Source: Psilocybe azurescens (Eukaryota; Basidiomycota; Agaricomycetes; Agaricales; Agrocybaceae). From it: DNA of 64,000 nt. Location: positions 62,001 through 126,000 of the forward strand of contig JAJIRX010000876.1 in NCBI GenBank assembly GCA_023853785.1, written 5' to 3'. The translations under genes and the position numbers were made by a program. Positions 1 through 11,834 of this stretch are shown here, piece by piece (positions within the stretch are counted from its first letter, which is position 1; the number at the start of each line of letters is the position of its first letter). Under the pieces are notes generated by a model, which ran no database searches, was not told where the DNA came from, and saw only the letters and a list, made by a program, of their open reading frames with translations.

Positions 1-528
1 CTAGTACTCCTCATTTTCCCTGATACCTGTCGGATGGTCTCGCTGTTTTGGATCGATATGGAATGAAAGCTTGTGGTAGATAGTCGTGCTGTTCAGATTC
101 TATTCTCCTTTGAGCTGCTATCTATTCGATCATAATTATGAGTATAATGCAACGGACGCCGCACAAGCTTTGTGTTTTAAAACTCAATGAATCGACAAGC
201 GATGCTGGAAGATGTAGTGCAATATATTTGCAAAGGGGACAAAGTAAATAGAGATAGTTTCTAGTAGTATATCCTTTTCTTATCCATTAGTTATCTTGAC
301 TACCACTGATAAGGATGACCTCCGTCCAAGCGAGCAAGCAGATCGGATGTCACAAGAGAAATAGCTCAGGCTATTGAGGGTCAAGAGAATATAAGTGGGC
401 TACGTTGGAAATATTTGTTATCTGGCTCATAGAAGAAATATAGCATCCCCCTCACACTGTCAGCGACAGCGAGTCACCGCCACGATGTTAGTTGGTAGCT
501 TGTGATGTGATCTTGGGACAGAAAAGAA
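1..528. other. Intergenic, no gene seen
   Basis: No open frame longer than about 60 codons with coding character, no RNA gene and no repeat was seen. The stretch is AT-rich and probably holds the 3' flank of the leftward gene that ends at 529. Confidence 0.5.
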
Positions 529-1104
529 TTAGTTCGTAGTTATTGCCTTCTCCCGTCCATCTGAAGCCCCCAAGAAGACGTCCTCGAAAGAAATATCGTT
601 CCTGATCATGTCGTATTTATGGGAGTCAGTCCCCCTGGCTGGAATAACTTTCCTTTTCACTTCCTAGAAAGGGCAGAGTTGCTCGTTAATCATCTAGAAT
701 CAGGTATTAAGTATAGTGAAACGACTCACAGCCATATACTTGCAAACGAGTAAGGCGCATTCATATACTATATCGGATACCGTGGCCTTTTTGGGGAATT
801 TTTTCAGTGCTGTTTCCTGCGGATACCAAACCATCATACCCAGGCCACTGTGTAGAATATTAGCAATAGAAATATACGGAACTGCAAAAAGACAACCGAC
901 ATTTACGGAGACGTTTATGGTTCGACTGGCATTTCTATTCGTAAACAACTCGGCGAACGACATTGCCTCCGTTGGCTTGCGTTTGTACGCCTCAAGTAGT
1001 TTTAGTCCGCAGGGTTGTACGCTTGATCCAAAGAATCGACAGTTATCGTCGATTCTCACGTTGAAGCAGGGTTCCATAAATGCAACGAAGTAGCTTGGAT
1101 TCAT
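529..1104 (-). CDS. Orphan two-exon protein, 169 aa
   Basis: I do not recognise this protein. Exon 1 runs from the ATG at 1104 down to 730 (125 codons). A 66-bp intron follows (729-664, starting GTGAGT and ending TTTCTAG). Exon 2 is 663-529 (44 codons plus TAA). The splice keeps the frame exactly, and without it the protein would end in a tail encoded by the intron. A TATA box lies about 110 bp upstream on the same strand. The protein has several cysteines, a lysine-rich central part and an acidic C-terminus ending in TTN. No signal peptide or clear membrane segment is visible. The promoter, clean splice sites and open exon 2 support a real gene. It may belong to one of the many lineage-restricted mushroom families. 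Confidence 0.6.
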
Positions 1105-2006
1105 TTCTGCGAACTGTGACTGTGGTTATGAACTTGAAGGTTAAGAGTGATCTTGAAGAGTGCTGGTGATGCAAAGCTGAGCTGCTAAACTGACGAGACC
1201 TCTTTCTTCTCCCTTCTATTTATACAAAATTCCTGCAATTCCACAGGCCAAAGGGTGATAACGTCGACGACACCTTGGCGCTTTGCGCACTTGCATTGTT
1301 GACGCGCTAAGCCAGTGGCGCGTCTCCTATTAGAGTTTGGCCTCTCTCAAATCCCAGTGGGTACATGCCCATATACGTCTACAGGTGCATTGTACAATGA
1401 AACGAGATCCGCATTGACCCGTTCTTGCCACTCGTTATTGTAGACCCGTATAAACCGTAATTGGGGCACCAAGCTACCGACTTCCACATTTGGACAGTTG
1501 GGCGCCAAAGCATTGAGAGGTAATATTGATTTGTATCACCTGAACTGGTCTTAGAAAACTCAAAAGGAATTCAATTATGAAGCCATCACTGAGTATAACT
1601 CCTATTAATTGAGCACTGACTGCGAGCGCAATTGACTCATTGATACGTCTAATAACACCTATATTGAGTAGTAAGACGGGCGCACGGCTCTGCCCATTAA
1701 GCTCAGTACGCTGACATGATGAAGATTTTTCTAGTCGCCCTTTAGCGGGTCGAGGTTCGGCTCCTACACATGCGCCGTTACTAACATACTCCAACCAGAG
1801 GGACTCCGTACGCACTACTTACCCTATCAAGAGGAATACAAACTCAAATCTATGATATCCTTCGTCTTTCCGAATTGGAACGTACCAGTCTCTCACCACG
1901 ATCAATATGAATCTTTTGTTTTGTCCATTTTACCTGTGCTTGACGTGAACAAAAGAAGATACTGTACTGATTCTAATCATGCCAATGGTAATCTATTGTC
2001 GCGAAC
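1105..2006. other. Intergenic between orphan gene and P450
   Basis: Apart from the TATA box, no convincing gene is visible. A 113-codon minus-strand frame at 1474-1815 has no family signature or splice context and is not called. Confidence 0.4.
1216..1224 (-). promoter_or_regulatory. TATA box of the 529-1104 gene
   Basis: TATAAATAG read on the minus strand, about 112 bp before the ATG. This is a normal distance for a fungal gene with a short leader. Confidence 0.5.
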
Positions 2007-4199
2007 TCAGCACACCTCCCTGATAGCTAGTCTCACCGACAACTCTCCTTTTAACATGATAAACCGATCAACTAAGCTCTTCTCCCATTCACCATGATCA
2101 AAGCCTTCGCTAAACGACATATCAAACGTTCTGACGATCAGACACGTCACATACCGAAGCTCGACCATGGCAGCGGCTTCCCCGGGCAGTTGGCTGGCCC
2201 GGTGGAGAAGGGTATGTACGCTGAGCGGTCAACGACGACATTTGGGTCTTGGCTTAGCCACCTGTCGGGCCAGAATCTGTCCGGATCAGGCGAGAAGTAT
2301 CGTGGACAGCGATGAAGTATGTAGGGAGAAACCAGAACGGCGGTCCCTTCGGGAATGAACCTGTGACATTTTAGATAACATGGTTCATCGTATTTGCTAA
2401 GAACCAGTGGACGTACATGTCAGCGTTTATAGAATTTGCCACCGCCCCCGTGACTGGGGAGCGCTGTAAGCCAGTTAGTATAGGTGGCTGAAGGCGTAGC
2501 GTTTCATTTCTTTAGTCAATAGCCTTCAGGTCAATAATTGAGTTGAACACCGCAAACCCGCACAAACTTACATTACTGCATTTAAAAATGGCAAGTTCGC
2601 AAGAGAATTGATGTCGATAGTGTCGTTGGAGTCCGAGGGCGAGTGAATAGCATCGATTTCAGCTCTTAGACGCCTATAGTGATCTGGCTCTCGGAGAAGG
2701 AAGTAGAACAAATTTGCGAAAACCGACGAAGTGGTGTCGGATCCCGCTACAATCGCCAGAAGCGCGCTCGAGACTATTTTAGACGCCTTTGTCTCGGCGG
2801 GTTCGGATTCCAACTGTCATCAAGTCAATTTGGAAGCCACGCCATACATAAAGCGCCTGCATACTCACCAGATAGTAGAATAAATCCTTTCTGAGAATAG
2901 AGTCGTCAAGAGCAGCACGCTTTTTGGCTTGCTCTACTCCGAATTTCCCGTATGCGCGCGCATCGCTTCCAACGAGAGGTATGGCACGTAAAGCTCCTAA
3001 GAGCCATGGAATATGCTGGGAGACACTCGGAAGACTGATGGCGGAGCGTGAGCTTTTACGCCAACCATCAACCGCATCAACATTTCAGTACTCACAACAC
3101 TCCTCTCTTCATTTTCAACAATACTTGATCTATGTCGCCATCTCGCATCAGAGAATAGACACCGCCGAATCTACACAGAGATAAGAGTGTCGAATCAATT
3201 CGAGGGAGAAATACACGAACGCCAAGTCACCCATAACATCAAACCTAAGACAGCAATGTTAGAGCCAAAGTCTTTGTAGTAGACGTGAGCTCACTGACGT
3301 GAAGTAATTAAGCCAAAGAGCCATGTCAATGTTTCCGAAAGATTCACTCCTACTCAATTCTTTAAGCTTATCGACCAATTGCTCAGCACGAGCAGTGAGC
3401 ATTCCTTCGTAGTTGAGCATAGCCGTCGGCTTGAAAGCTGCGTCCCATGGCTTTCTAAGCTCCGCGTGCCGACGGAAATCTCTGACAGAAGTCAGACTGT
3501 TGTTTCTGTTGAAATTTTTAGAAGGGAGTAGGCGTCTTCCTTCCCACACTTACGAAAAAGAAATGTACATTAGTAGGCGAGCTCCGAGCTCTTATAAGGA
3601 CTTACTAGGCCCCTTGGGCATTCCCGACGACCCTAAGATGTTGGGGATCATATCCGCATCAATAATGGACAGTTCATTGGGGCCTACAATAAACATGAGA
3701 ATGGCATGCAGTGATCAGCATAAATATCCAGCACCTATCCGAACAATGGAACCATATTTATCGTGTAGGCTTTTGTAGTACACGTGTGGCTTGCCATTCC
3801 ATGCGATCCACGCTCCCAGAGTTTCGACACTTTGCATAGTAAAGGACCAGGATAACTAGCCAATGGATGAAAAGGAGACAGCCTGTATAGCATAATAGAC
3901 CCAAGTAAGGTCGCAGTGAACACAGATGACGTGAGCATAAATGCCCAACTAGGGGGATTGAACATGGGGAACCAAGAAAGCAGATAGGATGAATACAAGA
4001 GCAAACAGAGATCCTGACATCCACAGGAGCGATTTTGGCTGATTTTTTCTGAGCCATAAATGAGCCAACTGAAGATTTCAAAGTAAATAAAGACCGGAAG
4101 AACTTGAAGGTGATATAACGAACTAGTTCGCTTTCACAGGATGAAACTCACCACCGCAACAACCATTACAAACAGTAAGATACGTTCAAACGACGTCAT
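2007..4199 (-). CDS. Cytochrome P450 monooxygenase, copy 1
   Basis: Membrane-anchored haem monooxygenase of a mushroom-expanded P450 group; substrate unknown. The ATG is at 4199, and the first exon ends at a GTGAGT donor soon after. Visible in order: N-terminal hydrophobic anchor with a proline hinge (LASYPGPL, about 3870); C-helix region [14 protein letters not shown] (about 3460); the segment [12 protein letters not shown] (about 3170); I-helix AGSDTTS (about 2745); K-helix ETLR (about 2505); and the haem loop [11 protein letters not shown] (about 2190), where the usual Arg before Cys is Ala, as in some mushroom P450s. At least six introns are needed. Two single-base losses break the frame: at 3815-3817 (TGGGAG for an expected TGGGGAG) and near 2171, just after the haem cysteine. 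Uncorrected, the protein stops at 2147. Corrected, it runs to 2007. Assembly error is likelier than decay, but a young pseudogene is possible. Confidence 0.75.
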
Positions 4200-4950
4200 T
4201 CTAATGATCACTAGATGTCGGCGGCCCCGAAAGAGAAGACGAAGTGGTTGTTGAACGAGGTGAGGCTGTTGAAATAAACGCTGTCAGACGTCGCAACGTG
4301 ACGATTCGGTATCTTTTCTCACACTTCGAAAATTACGTCACATAAGAGCTGCTATTTTAAGGTGAGATTTAAATAGAGTATATAAATGACAGCTTGCTGC
4401 AGTTTTGGAAAGGCAATAGTACTGAATTACCTCATGAGCCACATGATCTGTACATTATACAGGCCTATGGGAGAGTGGAAATGACGCGCTACGTACCAAA
4501 CACATCCGCACAATCAGCGCCAACGTTCGATTGACGCCCCTATTGAAGTGCTTTTCCCGTCGCGATCAGTGACCCTGTAATTGCAAAATTAAGAGGACCA
4601 TTAAGAATCTCTTGAAGGAGTCCTAGTTCAAGGCTTCAGTGATAAGGTGAGCAATACAGGCAAGTCCGTTTATCTTGGAGGTGATACCACGCGTGTGCCT
4701 TCATGTTCAATGTGGTGCACAGGCACAATGCGTATCTTCTTGAAATAGCTCAATTGTATGATTGACATGCACTAGTATTATGTAGAACGCTCAATTAAGC
4801 TCTGCTCTGACGCAAGCATGGACGTCATTAATCGCACTAGCCCCTCGTACTGATCTTTTTCACTATATAAGCCAGCAATAAGAATATGACCCCATACAAT
4901 ATCTCCAATTGACACCCGCTGTCTTTCCAAAATCAATCAACAACTTGACA
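4200..4950. other. Divergent intergenic region
   Basis: It separates the leftward P450 from the rightward GPI-protein gene. It holds a TATA-like stretch near 4376-4386 that could serve the P450 and a TATA box at 4864 for the GPI-protein gene. No other gene is seen. Confidence 0.4.
4864..4870 (+). promoter_or_regulatory. TATA box of the GPI-protein gene
   Basis: TATATAA lies 87 bp before the ATG at 4951. Confidence 0.5.
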
Positions 4951-5408
4951 ATGAAGATATCCGTTCTTGTCAATGCTTTGCCTCTCTTCGCTCTGTCCGT
5001 TGCAGCGCAGGCACCACCAATCAGCACAATCACTAGTGTGAGCAGAACCGCATCGACTTCCACAACTGTTTCGTAAGCCAACCCCCCTATCCATGTGCGT
5101 ACCGCTCGACTGAGCATATTAACGCCTTCCTATCTTAAAGTACCAATTCCTCTGCTCTTTCATCCGCCTCTTCCGCTGCGGCGTCGTCCCTATCGTCTCT
5201 AAGCGCCTCTTTATCCTCCGCAATTAGCGCCCAGAGCTCGGCACTTAGCTCGGCCGCGTCCTCAGCCTCGGCTCAGCTCTCCAGCGCCGCATCTGCAGCA
5301 AGCAGTGCCCTCTCGCCCTCAACTAGTGCCGGTAGCGGAGCCATCATCAATACTGCAGGCGGTCTCGCAATGGGAGTCGTTGCCGGCGTAGTCATCGCTC
5401 TTGTATGA
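4951..5408 (+). CDS. Small Ser/Ala-rich GPI-anchored protein
   Basis: Predicted cell-surface protein of 129 aa. Exon 1 is 4951-5072 and exon 2 is 5141-5408, with a 68-bp intron (GTAAGC...TTAAAG). Residues 1-20 form a signal peptide (MKISVLVNALPL, then a cleavage-type AQA). Residues about 40-105 are almost only Ser and Ala, a likely O-mannosylated stalk. The C-terminus has small residues (SGAIINTAGG) followed by a short hydrophobic tail ending at GVVIALV, as expected of a GPI-anchor signal. This layout is typical of short fungal wall and plasma-membrane proteins with no enzymatic domain. The role is probably structural, but this is inference from architecture alone. No frame breaks were found. 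Confidence 0.75.
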
Positions 5409-8256
5409 AGTGACACGTGTGCGGGTTCTTTTTGTTTGGGAGGCGCTGGGCGAGACGTTTTCAACGGAATTTTACTTTTTTCATCTTCGTTAATGGTTCC
5501 CATTTATTGACAAGGCTCAAGAGGGGTGTAGTTTGGACAGTCATTGTCTTCAGTTGAAGCATGATGTAATATACCACATTTACAGTTAAATCGCATCAAC
5601 CTACACATCACTATATGAAAATACTGTTTATGTCCGGACAGCGATGATGACGACAACGTTGCCTATTCGGGTCATTGAGCCGTTTCTATTTTCTCCAGAA
5701 CTTTCAACCTGCTGGTTCATATATATGAGTGTTTATATAAATCCACTTGATAGTGCAGCGTATTCGAAGTAAACCAAGCAGACTTCAGTATCGCCTTGAC
5801 TCGAACCTACATACATATCCAGATTTCACCTTCAATTAGTTGATCGATTTAACAACTTGAGGACCCAGTAAAAGTACTCTACAAACGTTACGTCAGTATA
5901 TATTTCAGAGACATAGGTAATGTGACGCAAAATTAGACTCAAATACGTATTACTTAATTGCCTGTTTTTGGTTCCCCACCCCCATAAAAGTTTGAGTGCA
6001 TTCAAGAAATGGAATTGACGGTGGAAATTCCGGGGAAATTAAGTATATAGGCAATATAAGAGCGTAGAATAGTGCACGCAAGTGATGAATAATTTTACTG
6101 TGTTGACTTTTACTTATTCATTAGGACCGACTCAGTGGGATCAGCAATACAAGATACAATGTGATTTTACTCTATGGCCATAAAACACAGTGGCTTCCAG
6201 AGTCAACATTAATTTTATGCTGCTCAAGTGTAGCTTGCCTGCTTTCATTTTTAATTCCCAGGGACATTATGATTATTTGTTATGTATTTAGTATGGTTTT
6301 ATTGGGCAGAGTACATGCTGCTGCCAGTAGTATATAACACATAATATACGAGTCTATACTTTTGGTGTGCTCTTATGTTAAGAGGCTAACCGTGTTTTCC
6401 TAATTCGAATGCACTTTGGAGTCTGGAGCGCGTCAGCGGGCCTCGCGCCGCTGAGAACGTCACATGACTAGTGCGCTGTAATTCTCACCATAAAAGCCGC
6501 CGGCATTTGCCCCGTCAATTCTAATTCTAAAACTTATTGAAAAGTTTTGAGTCCCGACGGCTTTCAGCCTTCAGAAACGTCGCGACACCCCAGAGTATGC
6601 AATCTGCTCGTCGCTGCTGTTGTAATATTCTCGTCGTTTGCTCGTCAGCTGGGATTCTACGTATGCCGCCAATCCACTTCGCTTCGATCATGGAAGTATG
6701 TATGTGTCAAGAATTATATCCTTCCGATTAGCAGTGTTTCCTGAAGTGAGGTGCACCAGAAGCAACCCGGATGTAAGCCTGCACATGCATGCTGCGTATG
6801 CAAGTCCACTTCATAAAATTTCGAAACACAACACTGAAATCTCTGTCAGACGGCACGGCAGGAGATCTAAGGCCTCAGCGCCCGAATAAGACGCTCGAGT
6901 AAGTACCCAAGATGCTGTCATGCTGATTCAAAACGTTTACGCTTTCTCGTATTGCTCAGCGCCGGCGGCCGGTAGTACATAATTGTGGGCAGAATTGAGG
7001 ATGACCCTTGATGAAAGCATTTAACATAATGTTTCTAAGGAACAAAAACTTACCACGTCTAAAGACGCAAAGAATCGACGCACTGAGTTGCTTCGTAGTC
7101 TCGTACCATGTATGCTGCAAGCCTACAGAATATTGAGGGCGTTACGTACCAGCCAAAAACACCGACATTGCGCAGTCCGATTCTTGAAACTTAATGCACT
7201 GTTACAACTGATTTGCCCTGCCGTCAGGGTGCCGACTATCAACACCTTGATCCGCTTCACGAACTTACGCACATGTACTTACTGCCTTGTGCTAGTGACC
7301 ACCAGTAACCACTACTTGCAATGATTAATTTGGTCCAGTGTGGCAGTGATCCAGTCGCTTAAATGAGCGCTCAAGCTCAAAAAGTGATTACTTTACCAAC
7401 AATTTGCCAAGTCAGACTTAAAGCTCCTGCTTAAAGGATGTACGGACTCCGATATCGCGATCAGGTTGACGCATTTCTCCATTTCCTGAAAGAGGATGCC
7501 AGTCAGAAATGCCGCATTCTGAGAGTAATCGTTCTAAAATTATCATCTTCATCTCGCTTACAGCTACAAAGTTCAACATCGTTCGACTTTCTACTCGAAA
7601 TACTGTCCAGTTGTTTTGTTCTTGAATGTTGTTGTCCCCTTCCCGGTTGCTTTTTAGCGTTTCGAATGTGGGATTGTGCTTCGGGATTCGCGGAATCCCA
7701 TCCCTTAGGCAGAAAGGTGCCTTGAGGTGCGTGTAAGGCGCATGTTGATAGCAAGTACTTATTCATGTATTGGTAACTAACATGCTTGGCGATACTTATA
7801 GCCCCACTAAAACCCGAATGAAGGCTAAGCTCTTCGATATCTATGTGCATTGGCACGGTCAATACTCGGTTTTTTTTTACATTGGCTTGGAAATTTCTCA
7901 GCAACACTCATAGCAAACTCGGCGATTTACACTACTTATCATTGCTGCTCGCTACTCAGTCTCCTGAACCCACAGCGTCGGGGTTTTGTGGATCTTAAAT
8001 TTGGTGGTTAATGATTGGCTGAAAGACGACAACTTTATTCATCATTTGTCGGCACATAGCAATCGCCAATTAGCGACCTTTTCAGTAACATGCCGATTCT
8101 CCGACATAGATCGATCGCCGGGAACTTATGGGTGACCGCAGACGACCCTAGATGACCGCCCATTTGAGGATATCACTTCAAACACTAAAGTTTAAGGGTA
8201 TGTATATAAAAGAGCTGAGATTTTGTACTATTCCTTGTTTCCACTACCTCCGCACC
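5409..8256. other. Long intergenic stretch with unassigned short frames
   Basis: 2.8 kb without a gene I can support. Short frames near 6540-6890 and 7088-7324 have neither coding character nor a clear splice pattern. A 134-codon minus-strand frame at 7503-7907 is open but starts at a non-ATG codon and has no recognisable motif. A TATA box at 8203 belongs to the next P450. Confidence 0.4.
8203..8210 (+). promoter_or_regulatory. TATA box of P450 copy 2
   Basis: TATATAAA lies about 50 bp before the ATG at 8257. Confidence 0.5.
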
Positions 8257-10252
8257 ATGTCTTTGAAAGAGGCCGTTCTGGGGCTTCCTTTGCTACGAGA
8301 CCTCTCTTCAGCTCAGCAGCTCAATGTCTTGACTTCACTAACATCTGTCGGTCTGGTGCTAGTTTCTTATGTAGTCTACAGCTCTATAACATCGTCGAAA
8401 TCTAATACGATTCGAAAACTCGGAGGTTTTCCTGTGTTCACAGCTTGGACCTTTTTCACCAAACGGTACGATTTCATCCGGAGTAACTTCAAGGACTCCG
8501 ACCCCCACTTCAAGTTTAAAGTCCTTCATGTCAGTGAGAATGTATTGATGTTTAAACGGTTCTCTAATGCACTCTTCGATTTCATAGCACGACGTCGTTG
8601 CCTTTCGCGGAGAAGACGCTCGCAAAGCCTTTTTCGACACAAAGAGCTTGGATTTCATAGAAGGTTATAAGATTCTGATGGGTGCTGTGAGTAGAGACTT
8701 AACTCTTCGTCATCTCATTCATTCTGATGTTGTGACTGTATAAACTTTATCAGGCGCCAAGCCTGAAAGATATTCAAGTCGAAGAATCTGCTCAAGGAGA
8801 TGTTTCCTGGTTCAACAAACAAATTGCTATCCTTCTCAATAAGAATAGGCTTACAGACGGCATGTCAAATTTATCCTTCTCTCTAACTACTCATCTAAAT
8901 GGCTACCTGCAGCACTCCCGTTCTTACTCAATGATATCAACAACCGGATGGTTTCCTGGGGTAAGACTGCGAGAATAGACCCTTTCAAGAACATCTACGA
9001 CGTAGGTCCGAACTCAGAATTATCTAGCATGGCAACTCATTGGTCGCGTTTGTAGCTTGTGTTCCAGATGACTGTGCGAATGGCGTCGTGTGATGAGCTA
9101 GCTAAGGACGTTAGCGCCATCAGCGAGCTTCAGAGCCTTTACTGGACTCTGGAGAAAAGCGCTACTCCCACTGCCCTTTTACTACCGTGGTTCCCTAGCC
9201 CGGCAAAGAAGAGAAAGGAAGCCGCGACCAAAGAACTCTTCATGAAGCTCTACGGCTACGTCGAGGCTCGAAGGCACGCTAAAGTCCCGTCTTCTGACGC
9301 TATTGATGTACTCTTAAGTCAGGGAATGGATACTCTAACATTGTCCAGGTATGCCTCGTCCCTGCGTACGGGCTACTCATAGAGTCGATGACTAACGTCG
9401 ATACCCAGTTTACTCTTAGCGTCATCTTCGCCGGCGTTATTAACACCGGCATCAACTGTTAGTAGCGAATCGCTAAATTCCGGGGTTTTCGTTGATCTGT
9501 ATCACTTTTTATCCAGCTTGTTGGGCGATCGTATTCCTTGCCTCACACCCAGAATGGAAGGCCAAGGTTAAGGCTGAAATCAACGCCATCATTGAAAAGC
9601 ACACAAACACGCTGTCCACTGAGCCGCTTCATAAGCGACTTGCTGCTATTCCCATTTCCGTATGGGACGATGAATTGCCTGTGTTGGAGCTAGTCATCCG
9701 CGAGACCCTCCGACTTTCTATTTCTGGAACCGCCCTGCGCCGCAATGTGGTCGAAGAGCTCACCATTGCTAACGGCCGGGTGAACAAGGGAGACTTCGTT
9801 GCATACTCACTCGCAGATGTTCACATGAACCCCGAAATCTATGATCAACCTGACAAATTCGATCCTTCTCGTTTCGAGACAGGCCGTGAAGAGGACAAAA
9901 AGGCACTTTCTCCTTCCTCGGATGGGGCGCAGGTATGTTTATCACTTCATGCACCTACGAATATCTAATCTAAATGGCTGTTTGGAAGGTCGTCATCCTT
10001 GCACCGGAATGAAGATCGCTAAACTCGAAATTAAAGTCATCATGGCTATGATGCTCGCCGGATACGATTTCGACATCGTGGATAAGAATGGGAGCCCCTC
10101 AAAAGCTCCCTCAGCCAGATAGAAACGATATTCACCAAGTACGCTTCCTCTCGCCTTTGTTTTCGATACCCTGTTTTGCTTATAGACTTTTACTGCAGGC
10201 TAGACCACTAGGCGAGCCATGCTTCCTTCAAGTAGAGCGCATCATGGATTAG
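8257..10252 (+). CDS. Cytochrome P450 monooxygenase, copy 2 (distinct family)
   Basis: Haem monooxygenase unrelated at subfamily level to the first P450. The ATG is at 8257. A hydrophobic anchor spans residues about 20-45. The I-helix region reads VIFAGVINTGIN (about 9425), an unusual form without the Thr pair. The K-helix ETLR is near 9707, FDPSRF near 9860 and the haem loop FLGWGAGRHPCTG near 9915-10008. At least eight introns are used; one near 8862 appears to be GC-AG (GCATGT...CTGCAG). A last exon after the intron ending about 10200 gives a tail RPLGEPCFLQVERIMD ending at 10252. Three single-base breaks must be bridged: a missing C at 9345-9346, a missing C at 9906 and an extra A in 10101-10104. 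Without the last correction the frame stops at 10122. The substrate is unknown. Confidence 0.75.
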
Positions 10253-10798
10253 TTGTAAAAACAACAGTACCTGGTTATATATTTACTCGCCTGTACATGT
10301 CAGTGTTTAATGATTATTATTCTATTCCTCTCGACCACTGTACTCGCTTCTACTCGTCGTATTCTAAGATTGGTGTCATTGCCAATCGAGTATCGTGGGA
10401 AGAATTGTTCAGGGAGCCTGCTTCGGCGCTTGATTAAATTGCTAGATTAAGGAGAAGGCGCCCATCACTGATCACATAATTATCGAATCTTGTGCCACTA
10501 TACATATTGCTGTAAATATTTACAAGGAGAATGATAACAACGGCTTTATGGGCGCCGCTTTACAAGTCCGTTTGGAGAGACAGTCCGTTGGCAGTCTTCC
10601 ATTACTATCATGCATGTTTGTGCTTAAGCAGTGGTTTGACTGGTGGCCGGTCCTTGAGTCGACACCTGATTCAAAAACATCACCCTTCTACCATCAAAGA
10701 AGCCACGAATCGGGGATGGTGCTGGCTTCGGTACATCGGGGTCTTGGGCGATCCTGGTATATAGAGAGATTGTCAGGCGTAGGAAATTCAGCAGGCAT
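10253..10798. other. Convergent intergenic region
   Basis: It lies between the 3' ends of the rightward P450 and the leftward NTF2-like gene. No gene or repeat is seen. Confidence 0.4.
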
Positions 10799-11251
10799 TC
10801 AGATTTCGTGCACGTACACAACGTTGACCGATGCTGTGACCTGTGTTGTAATAGCAGAATCCCTGATCTTGATATTCTCAAAGATAGAAGCGTTGTAGAA
10901 TACGCCGACGGATCCAGCCTGTCAGCAGCAGCGATGAGGTAAATATTCACGAAAGCCTCACACCACGGCTGTGAGAATACTTACATCGAATGGTTGATCA
11001 GGATCTGCAGGTGCTTGCACGGCCCCTGCAAAGCTGATGCTTGCAGAAGCCTCTCTGAACTTCGCGGACTGGATCTGGTCGACGTACTCCGCACGAGATA
11101 TTTGCTTGCCATTGACGGTGATCACCGCTTTGTCAGACAAGAAGGCATTGAGCGTGCTGGTGAGGTCTGCGTCGCTCTGGGCTTGGAAGATGTTCGTGAG
11201 GTGTTGTTCGGTCCATTTGGTGAGTGTGGGGAGGACAATTGCAGTGGACAT
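10799..11251 (-). CDS. NTF2/SnoaL-like small protein
   Basis: Protein of 128 aa with the pattern of the NTF2-like (SnoaL) cone fold. An N-terminal helix is followed by an AEYVDQIQ-type helix and a C-terminal beta-rich half with alternating hydrophobics (VGVFYNASIF, VTASVNVVYVHE). Exon 1 is 11251-10985 (89 codons), the intron 10984-10919 (GTAAGT...GACAG, 66 bp) and exon 2 10918-10799. The splice is exact and no frame break is present. The family includes small cyclases, isomerases and binding proteins, so the reaction cannot be told. Its place next to P450 genes could suggest a role in small-molecule metabolism, but no cluster is evident. A TATA box lies about 80 bp upstream. Confidence 0.75.
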
Positions 11252-11732
11252 GGTGTCTGATAAGTTTCGTCGGTGTTAAATGGAGAGGGGAGATGATTGA
11301 GACGTCACGGGTAAGGACCTCTCGCCGTTTATAAGGCACTGGTTATGGTTTACGGTACGATGCATATCAATATGCACCGATGCTATATATATACCAGGAG
11401 ATGGACGGTGAGCGAAGACATCGGCGGGAACGAGAGCCGCAGTGCAGTACCGCCACTCTGTCCTACATTACATTGTCGGGCGTCGCACAGGCGATTGGAA
11501 TGGCAAAACCATAGGTGCGAATTCAACCGTATGAGAAGCTTTGCTTCAATATTTTGTCAGGACCAATAGAGTCGACGCTGAATCTAGCGAAATAACGAGG
11601 TTTAGTTCAGCACATTTGAGGTCCGTGCTAAAAGTGTCCATACTACGCCCATTGAAGCCCATTACACAATCACCCGACGCTGATAAATATCACTCCGAAG
11701 TCCGGAGATGACTCGCAGAATCTCCAAGCATC
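11252..11732. other. Intergenic, promoter side of NTF2-like gene and tRNA
   Basis: It holds the TATA box at 11328. A 74-codon plus frame at 11345-11569 has no support. Confidence 0.4.
11328..11333 (-). promoter_or_regulatory. TATA box of the NTF2-like gene
   Basis: TATAAA on the minus strand, 77 bp before the ATG at 11251. Confidence 0.5.
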
Positions 11733-11834
11733 GGTTCAATGGTCTAGTGGTTATGATTTCTGTCTCACATTGAGATTTGCTGAAGCTTGTCTTCGGTGCA
11801 CAGAAGGTCTCCAGTTCGATCCTGGATTGAACCA
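11733..11834 (+). tRNA. tRNA-Val(CAC) with 29-nt intron
   Basis: All cloverleaf parts can be folded. The acceptor stem GGTTCAA pairs with TTGAACC and is followed by discriminator A. The D arm starts TGGTCTAGTGG and matches the A box. The anticodon stem TCTGT pairs with ACAGA, and the T arm TCCAG-TTCGATC-CTGGA contains the B box. Position 33 is T and the anticodon at 11766-11768 is CAC, so valine. An intron of 29 nt (11770-11798) sits after position 37, the canonical place for nuclear tRNA introns. The mature length is 73 nt. A T5 run at 11836-11840 serves as the Pol III terminator. Confidence 0.9.

Noticed and set aside
5273..5503. 76-aa minus frame opposite the GPI-protein gene
   Set aside because: Antisense of a Ser/Ala-coding exon; the plus gene has signal peptide, splice sites and TATA box.
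6537..7324. Several 60-80 codon plus frames
   Set aside because: Most start at non-ATG codons, overlap one another, and show no motif or splice pattern.
2007..10252. Calling the first two P450 genes pseudogenes
   Set aside because: Their breaks are of the same one-base type as in essential genes, and all family motifs are intact; kept as genes with a caution.
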